Assembly: GCF_900142545.1 (NCBI RefSeq)
Contig: NZ_FRBF01000004.1
Span: 1 to 64,000, forward strand
Direction: 5' to 3'
DNA from: Fibrobacter sp. UWT2
GTDB lineage: Bacteria > Fibrobacterota > Fibrobacteria > Fibrobacterales > Fibrobacteraceae
DNA: 64,000 nt
The position numbers were made by a program, and so were the translations under genes. The notes below the pieces were generated by a model. It saw only the letters and a program-made list of their open reading frames with translations, ran no database searches and was not told where the DNA came from. Shown piece by piece: positions 1-8,820 of the stretch (within the stretch, counting starts at the first letter, position 1; each line of letters starts with the position of its first letter).

Positions 1-110
1 AGTGTCAGGCCGTCAACGCGTGCAACGCGTTGCTAGTATCCTAGGGCTATGCCCGTATATGAAGAACCGCCGGCTATGCCGGCGGGTCACTTTTTACTTG
101 CTACCGATTT
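1..110. repeat. Cluster of short GC-rich hairpins at the left edge
   Basis: Three perfect inverted repeats lie close together: 14-20 pairs with 26-32 (7 bp, 5-base loop), 44-47 pairs with 51-54 (GGGC, loop TAT) and 67-74 pairs with 78-85 (8 bp, loop TAT). The last two share the core GGCTATGCC. They resemble the triloop palindromes at 3850-3865 and 16100-16250. No gene is visible in bases 1-168; the upstream part of a repeat element or a terminator region of a gene outside the window are both possible. Confidence 0.5.
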
Positions 111-174
111 TTTTCTTTGTGAAAAGGCTTTTTGAAAGTATATTTAAGAGGCAAGTGTTGGGTGAGGATTGGAT

Positions 175-1671
175 ATGAAAAAACGTTTTGTAATCTCGAG
201 TATTGTGGCTTTGTCGGCGTCGTTCGCGTTCGCCGACCCGCCGGCGAATTTTAGCGGTTGGGAAAAGGTATTCGAAGACAACTTCGACGGCACAAGCCTC
301 GACAAGTCTAAATGGAACCCGACGTACAACTGGGGCCCCACTCACAACCACCGTGCCTATTGTGCCGAAGAGAACGTGATTGTCTCTGACGGTACGCTCA
401 AACTTAAAGGCGAAAAGAAAAAGCACCCCGATGCTAGCGGCAGAACGGCCAAGTTCAACGGTAAAGAAATCCCGGTTGACTACACATCGGGTGCCATTGA
501 TACCAAGGGAAAATTTGAAGTCAAGTACGGTTATATCGAAGGCCGTTTCAAGGCTCCGTCGCAAAAGGGAACCTGGCCTGCCTTCTGGACACTGCAAGAC
601 GGCTGGCCTCCGGAAATTGATATTTTGGAAATTCCCGCTTCGCGCAAACAGCACCATTACTACTTGCATTACACCGACCCGAGCTGGTACAACAGTCACG
701 GTTCGGCTTGGGACCACGAAGCTTCCTTCGGCGGTCATAAGGATGATGACGTGGATCGTTCCGCAGGATTCCACAACTACGGCGTGGAATGGGACGAAGG
801 GACTCTCAGCTTTTACTTTGACGATAAAAAGTTCGCAAGCTACAATCGCCCGACCGAAATCAAGCAGCTCGCGGCGCAGTACATTATCGTGAACCTTGCT
901 ATTGGTGGCTGGGCTGGTGATGATATTGATATCACGACGGATAAGCCTGCGTATTTTGAAGCGGACTGGGTGCGCGTGTGGCAAGCTAAGCCTGCGAAAC
1001 CCGATACGGTACGCATTTTCTCGATGAATTTTGGAACCTGCATGGTGCGGACGGCTGAAGATAAACTTGCGCTTGGCGATTGCAATGGCGACAATGCCGT
1101 CGCAACAATTACGCCGCTTTCTTCAACGACTTACCGCATCAACTTCGGTGACTTGTCGATTGATACTCCGAACGAGTCGACTGATGCCGGCATTACAATG
1201 GGCTTGTACAAGTGGAATGCGGGCGGACACCAGAAGGTCGTGATGGAAAAACAGTCCGGCTACGAAGGCTCCGTGGTGCGCATGAAGATGCAACACAGCA
1301 ACATGTACTTGCGTGCAACGACGGATGGCGAACGCGTGGTGCAGAGCTGGTCCGATGACTGGGAATGGAACCAGATGTGGCGCCTGTTGCCGGATACGGC
1401 TACGGTCGATTCTGGCCGAACCGCACTCGGTAATTTTGCAAGCGTGTACGGAACCTCGGTGCATTATGCCGATGGACAGTTGTTTGTAGAACTGGCGAGT
1501 GCTTTCAAAAATGGGGCGACAGTTCGCGTTCTGGATTTGCAGGGCCGCGAAGTCATGCGCAAGCAGACTATGCACGGTGTTGCGTTGAATGTAGGTTCGT
1601 TGCCCGCCGGCTTATACCATGTCGCGGTAAGCGACGGCAAATGCGTTGATGTCAAACGGTTCAAGAAGTAG
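175..1671 (+). CDS. Secreted GH16 beta-glucanase (laminarinase-type) with C-terminal sorting-like domain
   Basis: A 498-residue secreted endo-acting glycoside hydrolase, family GH16, expected to cut beta-1,3 or mixed-linkage glucans. The N-terminus (MKKRFVISS... ending SFAFA) is a clear signal peptide. The catalytic motif E147-I-D149-I-L-E152 is seen, with the extra bulge residue typical of the laminarinase branch; classical lichenases lack it. The catalytic domain runs to about residue 270. A second domain (about 280-415, Trp-rich, perhaps beta-trefoil-like) may bind sugar. The last 80 residues contain VRVLDLQGREV and LPAGLYHVAV, resembling type IX secretion C-terminal domains. The start is ATG 175, eight bases after GAGG at 163-166, rather than TTG 169. 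Substrate is inferred, not shown. Confidence 0.9.
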   Translation: MKKRFVISSIVALSASFAFADPPANFSGWEKVFEDNFDGTSLDKSKWNPTYNWGPTHNHRAYCAEENVIVSDGTLKLKGEKKKHPDASGRTAKFNGKEIPVDYTSGAIDTKGKFEVKYGYIEGRFKAPSQKGTWPAFWTLQDGWPPEIDILEIPASRKQHHYYLHYTDPSWYNSHGSAWDHEASFGGHKDDDVDRSAGFHNYGVEWDEGTLSFYFDDKKFASYNRPTEIKQLAAQYIIVNLAIGGWAGDDIDITTDKPAYFEADWVRVWQAKPAKPDTVRIFSMNFGTCMVRTAEDKLALGDCNGDNAVATITPLSSTTYRINFGDLSIDTPNESTDAGITMGLYKWNAGGHQKVVMEKQSGYEGSVVRMKMQHSNMYLRATTDGERVVQSWSDDWEWNQMWRLLPDTATVDSGRTALGNFASVYGTSVHYADGQLFVELASAFKNGATVRVLDLQGREVMRKQTMHGVALNVGSLPAGLYHVAVSDGKCVDVKRFKK

Positions 1672-1674
1672 AAC

Positions 1675-2559
1675 TTAGAACCAGTATCCGAGCGATGTGT
1701 TGGCGGTCGGGTAGACGCCGCCGTTAAAGTAGAGACTGCTGAGGAGCGTTGCTCCGAGAGAAACTTTCCAGTGGTTGTTAATCCACTTGGAGGCTCCGAT
1801 GTATTGGCTCAATACGAAGGGTAAGTCAACGCGTGTCCTGAAACCGAAATCCTGCTCGATGGCGGGCAAGTAGATCATCGGCGAGTAGGAAAGAGCGAAA
1901 CTGTTCCAGTAAAAAGAAGTGTAGGCGCCGCCACCAAGGCGTGCTTGCCATACGTACTTTTCTTTGAAATGCTTGACTTCGGAAGTTTCGGTGCAGCCGG
2001 TGCTTTTTGTATAGGTGGTACATTCGTAGTAGTCGAACGAAGCCTCGCCTAGGTCATAGAGTCCCAAATCAAAGTAAGCCCCCACTTCGAAATGTTTCTT
2101 GTTGATTCCGCCGGTGACGCGCGCGTATAGGCCGGGATCCAATCCGAGGGAGTAACCCCATGACAAGTCGCTACTCGATTTGAACAGGTGAGTGAATGCG
2201 AGCGAAACGGGGAACCGGTTTCGCTTGTAGCGGAAGTCCTTGATCTTGGTTCTTGACATGATGGTAAAATCGCCATCGTCAGAAACTAGGGGGTCAATGT
2301 CGCTTTCTTTCAGTCCGGTGTTGTGGACGTCCTTCATTTTCATTTCATCTTTCGTGGTATAGTTGAGCGAAAGAGAAAGTCCCTTGATCGAAGAGTTGTT
2401 CGGGAGTTCTTTGCCGATGCCGGTAAAATTGTCGGGAACACCGATTTCGAAGGTTCCTTGCGTCAGGTTGCCCTGCCTGTAGATAGGGTTGGTACAGCCC
2501 GTAAAGAGTACGGTGCAAGAGAGTCCTGCCAGCAGAGCTTTTAAGTGAAAATGCCTCAT
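1675..2559 (-). CDS. Outer-membrane lipoprotein, probable beta-barrel, unknown function
   Basis: A 294-residue lipoprotein. The N-terminus is a lipoprotein signal with lipobox LFTGC (Cys near residue 21). The rest is rich in alternating hydrophobic and aromatic residues with many Gly, and it ends in Gly-Tyr-Trp-Phe, a terminal aromatic typical of outer-membrane beta-barrels. Two Cys in the middle (YECTT...GCTE) could form a disulphide. ATG 2559 is preceded by GAGG at five bases. It is convergent with the GH16 gene three bases away. I recognise no family; a surface or porin-like role is only inferred from shape. Confidence 0.7.
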   Translation of the reverse strand: MRHFHLKALLAGLSCTVLFTGCTNPIYRQGNLTQGTFEIGVPDNFTGIGKELPNNSSIKGLSLSLNYTTKDEMKMKDVHNTGLKESDIDPLVSDDGDFTIMSRTKIKDFRYKRNRFPVSLAFTHLFKSSSDLSWGYSLGLDPGLYARVTGGINKKHFEVGAYFDLGLYDLGEASFDYYECTTYTKSTGCTETSEVKHFKEKYVWQARLGGGAYTSFYWNSFALSYSPMIYLPAIEQDFGFRTRVDLPFVLSQYIGASKWINNHWKVSLGATLLSSLYFNGGVYPTANTSLGYWF

Positions 2560-2583
2560 TGTTTCCTCTTCCCCCCGGAAGTG

Positions 2584-3777
2584 TTACACAACTTGAACGA
2601 GCAATCCCTTGAGGTACTGGCCTTCGGGGAAGGCTGTATTCACGGGGTGGTCGGCGGGTTGGCCGAAGCGTTCAATGATTTGAACGCGCCGATGTGCATC
2701 GGCGGCGGCATCCGCGATAATCTTCTGGAATAAGTCCATTTCCATAAGGCCCGAGCAGCTGAAGGTCGCGAGCATGCCGCCTTCGGCCAAGAGCTTCATG
2801 GCGAGCAGGTTGATGTCCTTGTAGCCGCGGGCACCCTTCTGGAGGTTGTCCTTGCTTTCTACGAACTTGGGCGGGTCCAGCACGATGAGGTCGAATGTTT
2901 CGGCCTTGTCGCGGCACTTGCGCAGATACTGGAACACGTCGGCTTCCACATGTGTGGCGTGAGCGGTGCTGAGCTTGTTGCGCATGATGCCTTCCTTGGC
3001 GAGCTTGAGAGCGTCCTTGGATACATCCACCTGATAAACTTTTTCGCAACCGCCGCGGAGAGCGTAGAGCCCGAAGCCGCCGGTATAGCAGAAACAGTTC
3101 AGAACCTTCTTGCCCTTGGAAATTTCGCCAATGCGGCGACGAGCATCGCGCTGGTCCAGGTAGTAACCGGTCTTGTGACCGTTCTTCACGTCGATGGGGA
3201 AGAGGATTCCGTTTTCGTTAATGATGACTGGTTCGTCCGGCACTTCGCCGTAGACGCAACCGGTGCGCAGCTGCAGGCCTTCTTTCTTGCGCACGTCGGA
3301 ATCGCAGCGTTCGTAAATGCCGCGGCAGTGCGTCTTTTCGGCGAGCAGCTCGTAAATGTCTTTGCGGTGGACTTCGGCGCCGGCGGCGAGGATTTCCACG
3401 GAGTAAATGTCGGCGTACTTGTCGATGATGCAGCCTGGAATGCCGTCGTTCTCGGCGTTAATCAGGCGGAAGGCGGATTCCTTGTCATCGATGTCAAAGC
3501 CGCGGCTCTTGCGTGCAGCGATCGCGCGGTCGAGCAAGTCGCTAAAAAATTCGCGGTCAATGTTTGCCTTTTCGCCGAACGTCCAGAAGCGCCCGCGGAT
3601 CTGGGACTTGGGCGAGTACGCCGCAAGACCCAGAAAGTCGCTCTTGTAGCTGTAAACTTCAACGGTGTCGCCAAGTTCCGGGTCGCCGATGACTTCGTCA
3701 ACGGCTCCGCTAAAAATCCAGGGGTGATAACGCAGTGCGGACTTTTCGCGTCCGGCTTTCAAGGTAATTGCTTTCAT
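2584..3777 (-). CDS. rlmI: Class I SAM-dependent rRNA cytosine-C5 methyltransferase, RlmI-like
   Basis: A 397-residue cytosolic enzyme of the RlmI family, which methylates C5 of a cytosine in 23S rRNA (C1962 in E. coli). An N-terminal PUA-like region (to about residue 75) is followed by a central domain and a Rossmann methyltransferase fold. Visible motifs are the SAM-binding FCYTGGFGLYALRGG, the catalytic LDPPKF and a TFSCSG motif holding the nucleophilic Cys. Length fits the family. No Shine-Dalgarno precedes ATG 3777; instead a TAAATTTG box ends five bases before it. The exact target base is inferred from the family. Confidence 0.85.
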   Translation of the reverse strand: MKAITLKAGREKSALRYHPWIFSGAVDEVIGDPELGDTVEVYSYKSDFLGLAAYSPKSQIRGRFWTFGEKANIDREFFSDLLDRAIAARKSRGFDIDDKESAFRLINAENDGIPGCIIDKYADIYSVEILAAGAEVHRKDIYELLAEKTHCRGIYERCDSDVRKKEGLQLRTGCVYGEVPDEPVIINENGILFPIDVKNGHKTGYYLDQRDARRRIGEISKGKKVLNCFCYTGGFGLYALRGGCEKVYQVDVSKDALKLAKEGIMRNKLSTAHATHVEADVFQYLRKCRDKAETFDLIVLDPPKFVESKDNLQKGARGYKDINLLAMKLLAEGGMLATFSCSGLMEMDLFQKIIADAAADAHRRVQIIERFGQPADHPVNTAFPEGQYLKGLLVQVV

Positions 3778-3782
3778 GGATT

Positions 3783-3790
3783 CAAATTTA
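3783..3790 (-). promoter_or_regulatory. TAAATTTG promoter box, 5 bases before rlmI start
   Basis: Reads TAAATTTG on the minus strand. It matches the Bacteroidota -7 consensus TAnnTTTG. With transcription starting a few bases downstream, the rlmI message would have almost no leader. Confidence 0.55.
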
Positions 3791-3826
3791 GAAATAATGT
3801 AGACTTTTGAAGATGCTCTCTTTTTC

Positions 3827-3834
3827 TATCTTTG
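3827..3834 (+). promoter_or_regulatory. TATCTTTG promoter box for VanZ-like gene
   Basis: TATCTTTG lies 43 bases before ATG 3878. The leader between them contains the repeat module at 3840-3877. Confidence 0.4.
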
Positions 3835-3838
3835 GGCC

Positions 3839-3877
3839 CATACCTCAAAGCGCCAAAGGCGCGACCTCATACCTAAG
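3839..3877. repeat. Intergenic repeat module with GCGCC-AAA-GGCGC hairpin
   Basis: Contains CATACCTC, AAAGC, the palindrome GCGCC/AAA/GGCGC and CCTCATACCT. The same words recur at 16095-16260, and related words at 26985-27020. It sits in the 5' leader of the VanZ-like gene, right up to its start codon. Confidence 0.5.
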
Positions 3878-4306
3878 ATGTTTGAATCGCTATTTGACAA
3901 ATACCCCTTCTTTAGAGCGGTGCCCTGCGTGCTCTGCATGGCGATCATTTTTAAGATTTCTTCGCTGACGAATGAACAGCTGCAGGATTTTCCGCATATT
4001 TGGGATAAACTGGCCCACTTTTGCGAATACGCAACGCTTGCCGGTTGCTATGCTATGCTCTGGACTCGGGGCGAATGGTCCAAGCGCCAGTGGCTGCGTG
4101 TGCTTGTGGTAGGTGTACTCGCTTTGATTTACGGCTGTACCGACGAATACCACCAGAGTTTTGTGGAAGGCCGCGACAGCAGCGTGCTTGACTTGGTGGC
4201 TGACTTGACCGGTGGACTCACGGGCGGCATTGTTTACGCCGTTGTCACGCGAATCTTGAATCGCTTTGACCCGGTGCCGGAAGAAAAAGTAGACAGTAGG
4301 CCGTAG
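3878..4306 (+). CDS. VanZ-like membrane protein
   Basis: A 142-residue integral membrane protein of the VanZ-like family. Four hydrophobic segments are visible (about 15-33, 48-64, 73-92 and 112-130). The family signature is present: Asp/His-rich WDKLAHFCEYATLAG, then CTDEYHQSFVEGRDSSVLDLVADLTGG. VanZ-type proteins act at the cytoplasmic membrane; teicoplanin resistance is known for VanZ itself, but most homologues have no assigned role. The start is ATG 3878, with no good Shine-Dalgarno. The last codons and the TAG stop lie inside a 7-bp tandem repeat (4290-4317), so the C-terminal VDSRP is repeat-derived. Confidence 0.8.
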   Translation: MFESLFDKYPFFRAVPCVLCMAIIFKISSLTNEQLQDFPHIWDKLAHFCEYATLAGCYAMLWTRGEWSKRQWLRVLVVGVLALIYGCTDEYHQSFVEGRDSSVLDLVADLTGGLTGGIVYAVVTRILNRFDPVPEEKVDSRP

Positions 4307-4317
4307 GAAGTAGACAG
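4290..4317. repeat. Four-unit heptamer tandem repeat (TAGNNNG)
   Basis: Units are TAGACAG, TAGGCCG, TAGGAAG and TAGACAG. The second and third units straddle the end of the VanZ-like gene, and the TAG of the third is its stop codon. The same heptamer family occurs at 8871-8887, 10463-10476 and 44188-44222. Confidence 0.85.
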
Positions 4318-4367
4318 TGTCATCCTGAGTCCTGAAACGAGTTCAGGATAAACAAGTCGAAGGATCC
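4318..4367. repeat. TCATCCTGAG...CGAAGGATCC-type dispersed repeat with hairpin
   Basis: Starts with TCATCCTGAG and ends with GTCGAAGGATCC, the two ends of a repeat often seen between genes in several bacterial phyla. Between them TCCTGAA (4330-4336) pairs with TTCAGGA (4342-4348) around a 5-base loop. It fills the gap between two convergent genes and may act as a transcription stop or be a mobile repeat relic. Confidence 0.45.
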
Positions 4368-5279
4368 TTACTCAAATTCTCCGAGTAATATTATTTCGCG
4401 GTGCAGTTGGATGCCGAATTTCTCGGCAACTCTTGCCTGCACGAATTTGCTTAAATTCATGATGTCTGCGGCGGTTGCTCCACCCACGTTTACGATGAAG
4501 TTCGCATGTACGGTGCTGACTTCGGCACCACCCATGCGGTAGCCCTTGAGGCCTGTCTGCTCAATGTAATAGCCCGGCGCAATTTGTGTGGGTGTGTCGG
4601 CGGCTCCGGCGGAAAGGCGCTTGAAGGTGGAGCCTGCATTCGGCATGTTCAGCGGCTGGCTTGCCTTGCGCTTCGCCATACATTCGGCGAGTTCCGCTTC
4701 GAGGTCAGCGACGGTCTTGCCTTCTGCACTTGCTGCGGGCAACTGGAATGTGGCGGAGACAATCGTTTCACCTAATTTTTGGAAGGCGCTTTGTCTGTAG
4801 CCGAAACCGCATTCGCTTGCGGCGTGCTCATGTAAGTTGCCGTCGGTGTCAATCGTCGTGACGGTGGTGCAGCAGGTTCCGATTTCTTGGCCGTAGGCAC
4901 CTGCGTTCATGTAAATCGCGCCACCCAAGGTTCCCGGAATTCCGGCGAGCTTGTGGATGCCTGCAAAACCTTGCTTCATCGCGTTGCGTGCAAACCTGCC
5001 CAGCGGAGTGGCGGCACCGACATGGAATGCTCCGTTTCCTAAATCATTTATTTCTGAAAATTTACCCGCAAGCGTAATCACGATGCCATCAAAGCCTTTG
5101 TCTGCAACCAGCAGGTTCGTGCCGTTCCCTAAAATAAAGTAGGGAAGCGCTTTTTCGTGCGCTAAGGCGAAAGCTTCCTTTAAATCGTCGGCATTTTCCG
5201 CTTTTACGAAATAGCGTGCCGGCCCTCCGACCTTAAAGGAAGTGTGCTTGCACATAGGTTCGTTTTCAGAAAGAATCAT
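4368..5279 (-). CDS. murB: UDP-N-acetylenolpyruvoylglucosamine reductase
   Basis: MurB, 303 residues, reduces UDP-GlcNAc-enolpyruvate to UDP-MurNAc with NADPH and FAD, an early cytosolic step of peptidoglycan synthesis. The FAD-binding signatures are seen: HTSFKVGGPARYF at the start, NGTNLLVADKGFDG and the loop IPGTLGGAIYMNAGAYG. The NAGSTFKR motif carries the catalytic Ser, and a Glu (REIILLGEFE) lies near the end. Length is normal for the shorter bacterial type. ATG 5279 has no Shine-Dalgarno but a TATATTTC box four bases upstream. It diverges from the primase-like gene 37 bases away, so both promoters share a short AT-rich gap. Confidence 0.96.
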   Translation of the reverse strand: MILSENEPMCKHTSFKVGGPARYFVKAENADDLKEAFALAHEKALPYFILGNGTNLLVADKGFDGIVITLAGKFSEINDLGNGAFHVGAATPLGRFARNAMKQGFAGIHKLAGIPGTLGGAIYMNAGAYGQEIGTCCTTVTTIDTDGNLHEHAASECGFGYRQSAFQKLGETIVSATFQLPAASAEGKTVADLEAELAECMAKRKASQPLNMPNAGSTFKRLSAGAADTPTQIAPGYYIEQTGLKGYRMGGAEVSTVHANFIVNVGGATAADIMNLSKFVQARVAEKFGIQLHREIILLGEFE

Positions 5280-5283
5280 AGCA

Positions 5284-5291
5284 GAAATATA
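5284..5291 (-). promoter_or_regulatory. TATATTTC box, 4 bases before murB start
   Basis: Reads TATATTTC on the minus strand, one base off TAnnTTTG, immediately before murB. On the other strand TATTATTT at 5302-5309 could serve the divergent primase-like gene (7 bases before ATG 5317). Confidence 0.45.
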
Positions 5292-5316
5292 GAATTCTTG
5301 CTATTATTTCTCCACC

Positions 5317-6441
5317 ATGACCAACGAAGAACTGAAACAATTCAAGTCGGCTATTTCGATTACGGCCGTTGCGCAGAGCCTGGGAGTAGAAGTCTCTCAT
5401 GGCAAATGCCGTTGTTTCTTTCCGCAGCGTCATTCGCATGGTGACCGTACGCCGTCGGTTTCGATTTCCGAAGAACGCGGAACTTTCCGTTGCTGGGTTT
5501 GCGACGATGTTCGCGGCGACGTGATTTCGTTGGTTCAACTGGTAAAGGATTGCGGCTTTACCGAAGCGCTGAACTGGCTCATGGAACAGTACCCGTTCCT
5601 GGTGCCAGCCTCCGCCCGTAAGGAAATGGCGAAAATCGCCGAACGTGCTGCCAATGCGGCGGCACGTCCGCGTACGACAAGTGCGCCTGCGGCTCGCGTG
5701 CCCGAAGTGGCCCTGCCGCCTGAACCTGAGGAACCGCCGCTGGTTTCTGACGATGACCGCAAAAAGATTATCCTTTCGTTCCTCAAACGCTTAAGCCCTG
5801 TCGACAATACGCCTGCGGGCAAGTGGCTCGCTCGCCGTCGCATCTACAAGCCCGTGTGGGACAAGATGCTTTTGCGCACCATTACCAATTACGAAGAGGT
5901 GAACAACAGCCTCAAGGCGGACTTTGGCGAAGAGGTGCTGAAGTACGTGGGTCTCTTTAACGACAAGGGCCATTTGCGTTACTACAAGCACCCGTTGATT
6001 TTCCCGTATCTGGACCCGCAGCGCAGAGCGTTCTATTTCCAGTCTCGCGCCATCGATAACACGGTGGTGCCCAAGGAACTTAACTTGCGCGGCACGGTAC
6101 CGTACCCGTACAATATGGTGGCGCTGGACCAAAAACCGGGTTGGGTCTATTTGTGCGAAGGCGTGGTCGATACGCTCACGTTTTTAGGACAAAGGATCAA
6201 TGCGGTCGGAATTCCCGGTGTCCGCAGCTTCAAAGTGGAGTGGTTGAATCTTTTTAGAAACAAAAACGTGGTTCTTTGTCTGGATCATGATGAAGCAGGC
6301 CGTTCAGGCATGGAATATATCGGCAACTTGTTCACACAAGCGGGCATTCATAATGTAATTTTAGGCGAAGGGATGGAAAACTTGCCCACGGCCATGAAAG
6401 AAGGTGAAGACATCAATGATTGGTTCGGAGGAAAGAAGTAA
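5317..6441 (+). CDS. DnaG-like primase/Toprim protein, short form
   Basis: A 374-residue protein related to DNA primase. Near the N-terminus is a CHC2-type zinc ribbon (C33, H39, C59 and C62, in CRCFFPQRH and RCWVCDD). A Pro/Ala-rich linker follows (about 110-145), then a primase core, and a Toprim domain near the end with YLCEGVVDTL and VVLCLDHDEAGRSG supplying the acidic residues. It is much shorter than full DnaG (about 600 residues) and lacks an obvious helicase-binding domain. It could be a second, specialised primase or a Toprim nuclease-like protein. It overlaps mtgA by one base (TAATG), so the two are probably co-translated. No Shine-Dalgarno precedes ATG 5317. Confidence 0.75.
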   Translation: MTNEELKQFKSAISITAVAQSLGVEVSHGKCRCFFPQRHSHGDRTPSVSISEERGTFRCWVCDDVRGDVISLVQLVKDCGFTEALNWLMEQYPFLVPASARKEMAKIAERAANAAARPRTTSAPAARVPEVALPPEPEEPPLVSDDDRKKIILSFLKRLSPVDNTPAGKWLARRRIYKPVWDKMLLRTITNYEEVNNSLKADFGEEVLKYVGLFNDKGHLRYYKHPLIFPYLDPQRRAFYFQSRAIDNTVVPKELNLRGTVPYPYNMVALDQKPGWVYLCEGVVDTLTFLGQRINAVGIPGVRSFKVEWLNLFRNKNVVLCLDHDEAGRSGMEYIGNLFTQAGIHNVILGEGMENLPTAMKEGEDINDWFGGKK

Positions 6442-7472
6442 TGGATAAAGTGAAGTTGTATTTTGGTAAGGTCAAGGACTTTTTTAAGTGGTTCGTGAAC
6501 ACGACGTTTGCTCGTGTTGCGGGTGTTATACTCAAGTGGCTTTACCGGATTATCAATTTCATTATCCGTCAGGCTTTGTTGATCCTGATTATCTATTCGG
6601 CCATTTTCTCGGCGGCAGCGTCTTACGCCTTGTACCGAGCCTTTATTTACGGCTACGATATTTACGACGGCGTGGCACAGCTTAAAGATACTCAGCCCGA
6701 AATGAGCAAGTATATGGAGGCTCTGCGCGATTCGAACCCGAATATCGAAATCAAGCACACCTACGTGCCGCTTGATTCCATTAGCCCGTACCTGCGCAAG
6801 GCGGTCATTGCAAGCGAAGATGCCGGTTTCTACTTCCATCCGGGATTTGACATTCGTGCCATTGCCGAAGCCTTGGATGCAAACCAGATGGCGGGGAAGA
6901 CCAAGTTCGGAGGCTCTACGATTACGCAGCAGCTCGCGAAGAACCTGTTCTTGAGCGGGGAACGCTCCTTCAACCGCAAGTTCAAGGAACTTGCCTACGC
7001 GCTCCTGATGGAACATGAGCTCGGCAAGGACCGCATTCTGGAACTGTACCTGAATTACGCCCAGTGGGGCAAGGATATCTTTGGCTGTCAGGAAGCCTGC
7101 CGTACCTATTACAAGAAGAGCTGCGCCAAGCTGAGTGTCGATCAGGCTATCAACCTGGCTGCCATGCTCGCAAGCCCGGGCAAGCATCACCCGAACATGC
7201 GCGAAAGCCAGTTCATGGCCAAGCGTCGCGCCGTGATTTACCAGAACATGTTCCCCAAGAAGGACAGCGTGCTGGTGGATTCCTTGCGCCAGCTGATGGC
7301 TCCGATTCCCAAAGACAGTGCTGCCAAGGCAAAGGCATCGGAAAAATCTATAGAAAAGAGCCCGGCTAAAAACCCGGACAAAAAGCCCGAGAAGGCTCCG
7401 GAGAAAAATTCGTCGAAGACCTCTGAAAAGTCGGCGAAAGCTCCCGCGAAAGCCTCTACCAAAAAGAAATAA
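6441..7472 (+). CDS. mtgA: Monofunctional biosynthetic peptidoglycan transglycosylase (GT51)
   Basis: A 343-residue membrane-anchored glycosyltransferase that polymerises lipid II into glycan strands, with no transpeptidase domain. A hydrophobic anchor lies near residues 35-70. GT51 motifs are seen: ASEDAGFYFHPGFD (catalytic Glu126), KFGGSTITQQLAKNLFL, RKFKELAYALLMEHELGK and LELYLNYAQWG. After the domain, the last 50 residues form a Lys/Pro/Ala/Ser-rich basic tail, unusual for MtgA. ATG 6441 overlaps the primase-like stop codon and is eight bases after GGAGGA (6427-6432); this sets the start, rather than TTG 6420. Confidence 0.9.
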   Translation: MDKVKLYFGKVKDFFKWFVNTTFARVAGVILKWLYRIINFIIRQALLILIIYSAIFSAAASYALYRAFIYGYDIYDGVAQLKDTQPEMSKYMEALRDSNPNIEIKHTYVPLDSISPYLRKAVIASEDAGFYFHPGFDIRAIAEALDANQMAGKTKFGGSTITQQLAKNLFLSGERSFNRKFKELAYALLMEHELGKDRILELYLNYAQWGKDIFGCQEACRTYYKKSCAKLSVDQAINLAAMLASPGKHHPNMRESQFMAKRRAVIYQNMFPKKDSVLVDSLRQLMAPIPKDSAAKAKASEKSIEKSPAKNPDKKPEKAPEKNSSKTSEKSAKAPAKASTKKK

Positions 7473-7479
7473 AAGTTTC

Positions 7480-7487
7480 TATATTTG
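7480..7487 (+). promoter_or_regulatory. TATATTTG promoter box for argG
   Basis: Lies 33 bases before ATG 7521. Between them is the Shine-Dalgarno AAAGGA (about 7507-7512), so this is a normal leadered gene using the same box. Confidence 0.55.
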
Positions 7488-7520
7488 ACTTGTCTAAAAT
7501 TTTCTTAAAGGACGCTAAAA

Positions 7521-8792
7521 ATGGCTAAGAAAGAATCCAAGAAGAAGGTTGTCCTCGCTTATAGCGGTGGACTCGATACTTCCATCATCATCCCCTGGCT
7601 CAAGGAAAACTACGACTGCGAAGTGATCGCTTTCGCTGCCGACCTCGGTCAGAACGACTTCCCGGACGCTAAGGCCCTCGAAGACAAGGCTCTCAAGACT
7701 GGCGCTTCCAAGTGCTACGTTCTTGACCTCAAGAAGGAATTCCTCGAAGACTACGTTTGGCCGACCGTTCGCGCCGGTGCTAAGTACGAAGGAACCTACC
7801 TCCTGGGTACCTCTTTCGCCCGTCCGCTCATCGCCAAGTACCAGGTGAAGATTGCTGAAAAGGAAGGCGCCTACGCTGTTGCTCACGGTGCTACCGGTAA
7901 GGGTAACGACCAGGTCCGTTTTGAACTGACCTACGCCGCTCTCAACCCGAAGCTTGAAATCATTGCTCCGTGGAAGGACCCGAAGTGGACGTTCCACAGC
8001 CGTGAAGACGCTATCGACTACGCTGCCGCTCACAAGATTCCGCTCAACGGCATCAGCAAGAAGAAGATCTACTCCGAAGACGGTAACCTGTGGCACCTCT
8101 CTCACGAAGGTGGCGTTCTGGAATTCCCGGAACAGGAACACAAGTACGAATTCCTCAAGCACACCAACACGTATGAAAAGGCCCCGAACAAGGCTGATCA
8201 CGTGACGATTACCTTCGATAAGGGTAATCCGGTTGCTATCGACGGCAAGAAGATGGGCGCTGTCGAACTCCTCGAATACCTGAACAAGATTGGTGGCAAG
8301 AACGCTTGCGGTCTCTTGGACATCGTCGAAAACCGCCTCGTCGGCCTGAAGAGCCGCGGCGTGTACGAAACTCCGGGTGGCACGCTCCTGTACAAGGCTC
8401 ACGAATGCCTGCAGCAGCTCGTGCTCGACAAGGAAACTTTGTTCGAAGCCCAGAAGATGTCTATGACCTATGCCAACCTCGTGTACAATGGCCAGTGGTT
8501 CACTCCGCTCCGCCAGGCTATGGATGCCTTCTTCGCTGAAGTGAATAAGGTTGTTACCGGTGACGTGACCCTCAAGCTCTATAAGGGTAACATTATTCCG
8601 GCCGGCATCAAGAGCCCCTACAGCCTCTACGACATGGGCCTCGGTGGATTCACCGACGTTGACATGTACGACCAGAAGGACGCAACGGGCTTCATCCGCT
8701 GCTATGGCCTCCCGCTCAAGACGCGTGCTCTGTTGCTCGGCAACAAGACCAACGTCGACTTCGGCAAGCCGGTTGTTCTTCCGAAAAAGTAA
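7521..8792 (+). CDS. argG: Argininosuccinate synthase
   Basis: ArgG, 423 residues, joins citrulline and aspartate using ATP to make argininosuccinate, the penultimate arginine step, in the cytosol. The N-terminal PP-loop AYSGGLDTS is the ATP pyrophosphatase motif, and [11 protein letters not shown] is the second family signature. Length matches the family. Its codon use is strongly biased (mostly GCT, GGT, AAG, CTC), suggesting high expression. It has its own promoter box and a strong terminator. arg genes are not clustered here. Confidence 0.97.
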   Translation: MAKKESKKKVVLAYSGGLDTSIIIPWLKENYDCEVIAFAADLGQNDFPDAKALEDKALKTGASKCYVLDLKKEFLEDYVWPTVRAGAKYEGTYLLGTSFARPLIAKYQVKIAEKEGAYAVAHGATGKGNDQVRFELTYAALNPKLEIIAPWKDPKWTFHSREDAIDYAAAHKIPLNGISKKKIYSEDGNLWHLSHEGGVLEFPEQEHKYEFLKHTNTYEKAPNKADHVTITFDKGNPVAIDGKKMGAVELLEYLNKIGGKNACGLLDIVENRLVGLKSRGVYETPGGTLLYKAHECLQQLVLDKETLFEAQKMSMTYANLVYNGQWFTPLRQAMDAFFAEVNKVVTGDVTLKLYKGNIIPAGIKSPYSLYDMGLGGFTDVDMYDQKDATGFIRCYGLPLKTRALLLGNKTNVDFGKPVVLPKK

Positions 8793-8820
8793 AGAGACAG
8801 CTCGCACAAGCGTGCGTCTA

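Noticed and set aside
175-1671. Calling the GH16 enzyme a lichenase
   Set aside because: The catalytic motif has the extra residue (EIDILE) of the laminarinase branch, so only a broad beta-glucanase call is supported.
4290-4317. CRISPR array
   Set aside because: The units are 7 bases with no spacers; they are simple tandem repeats.
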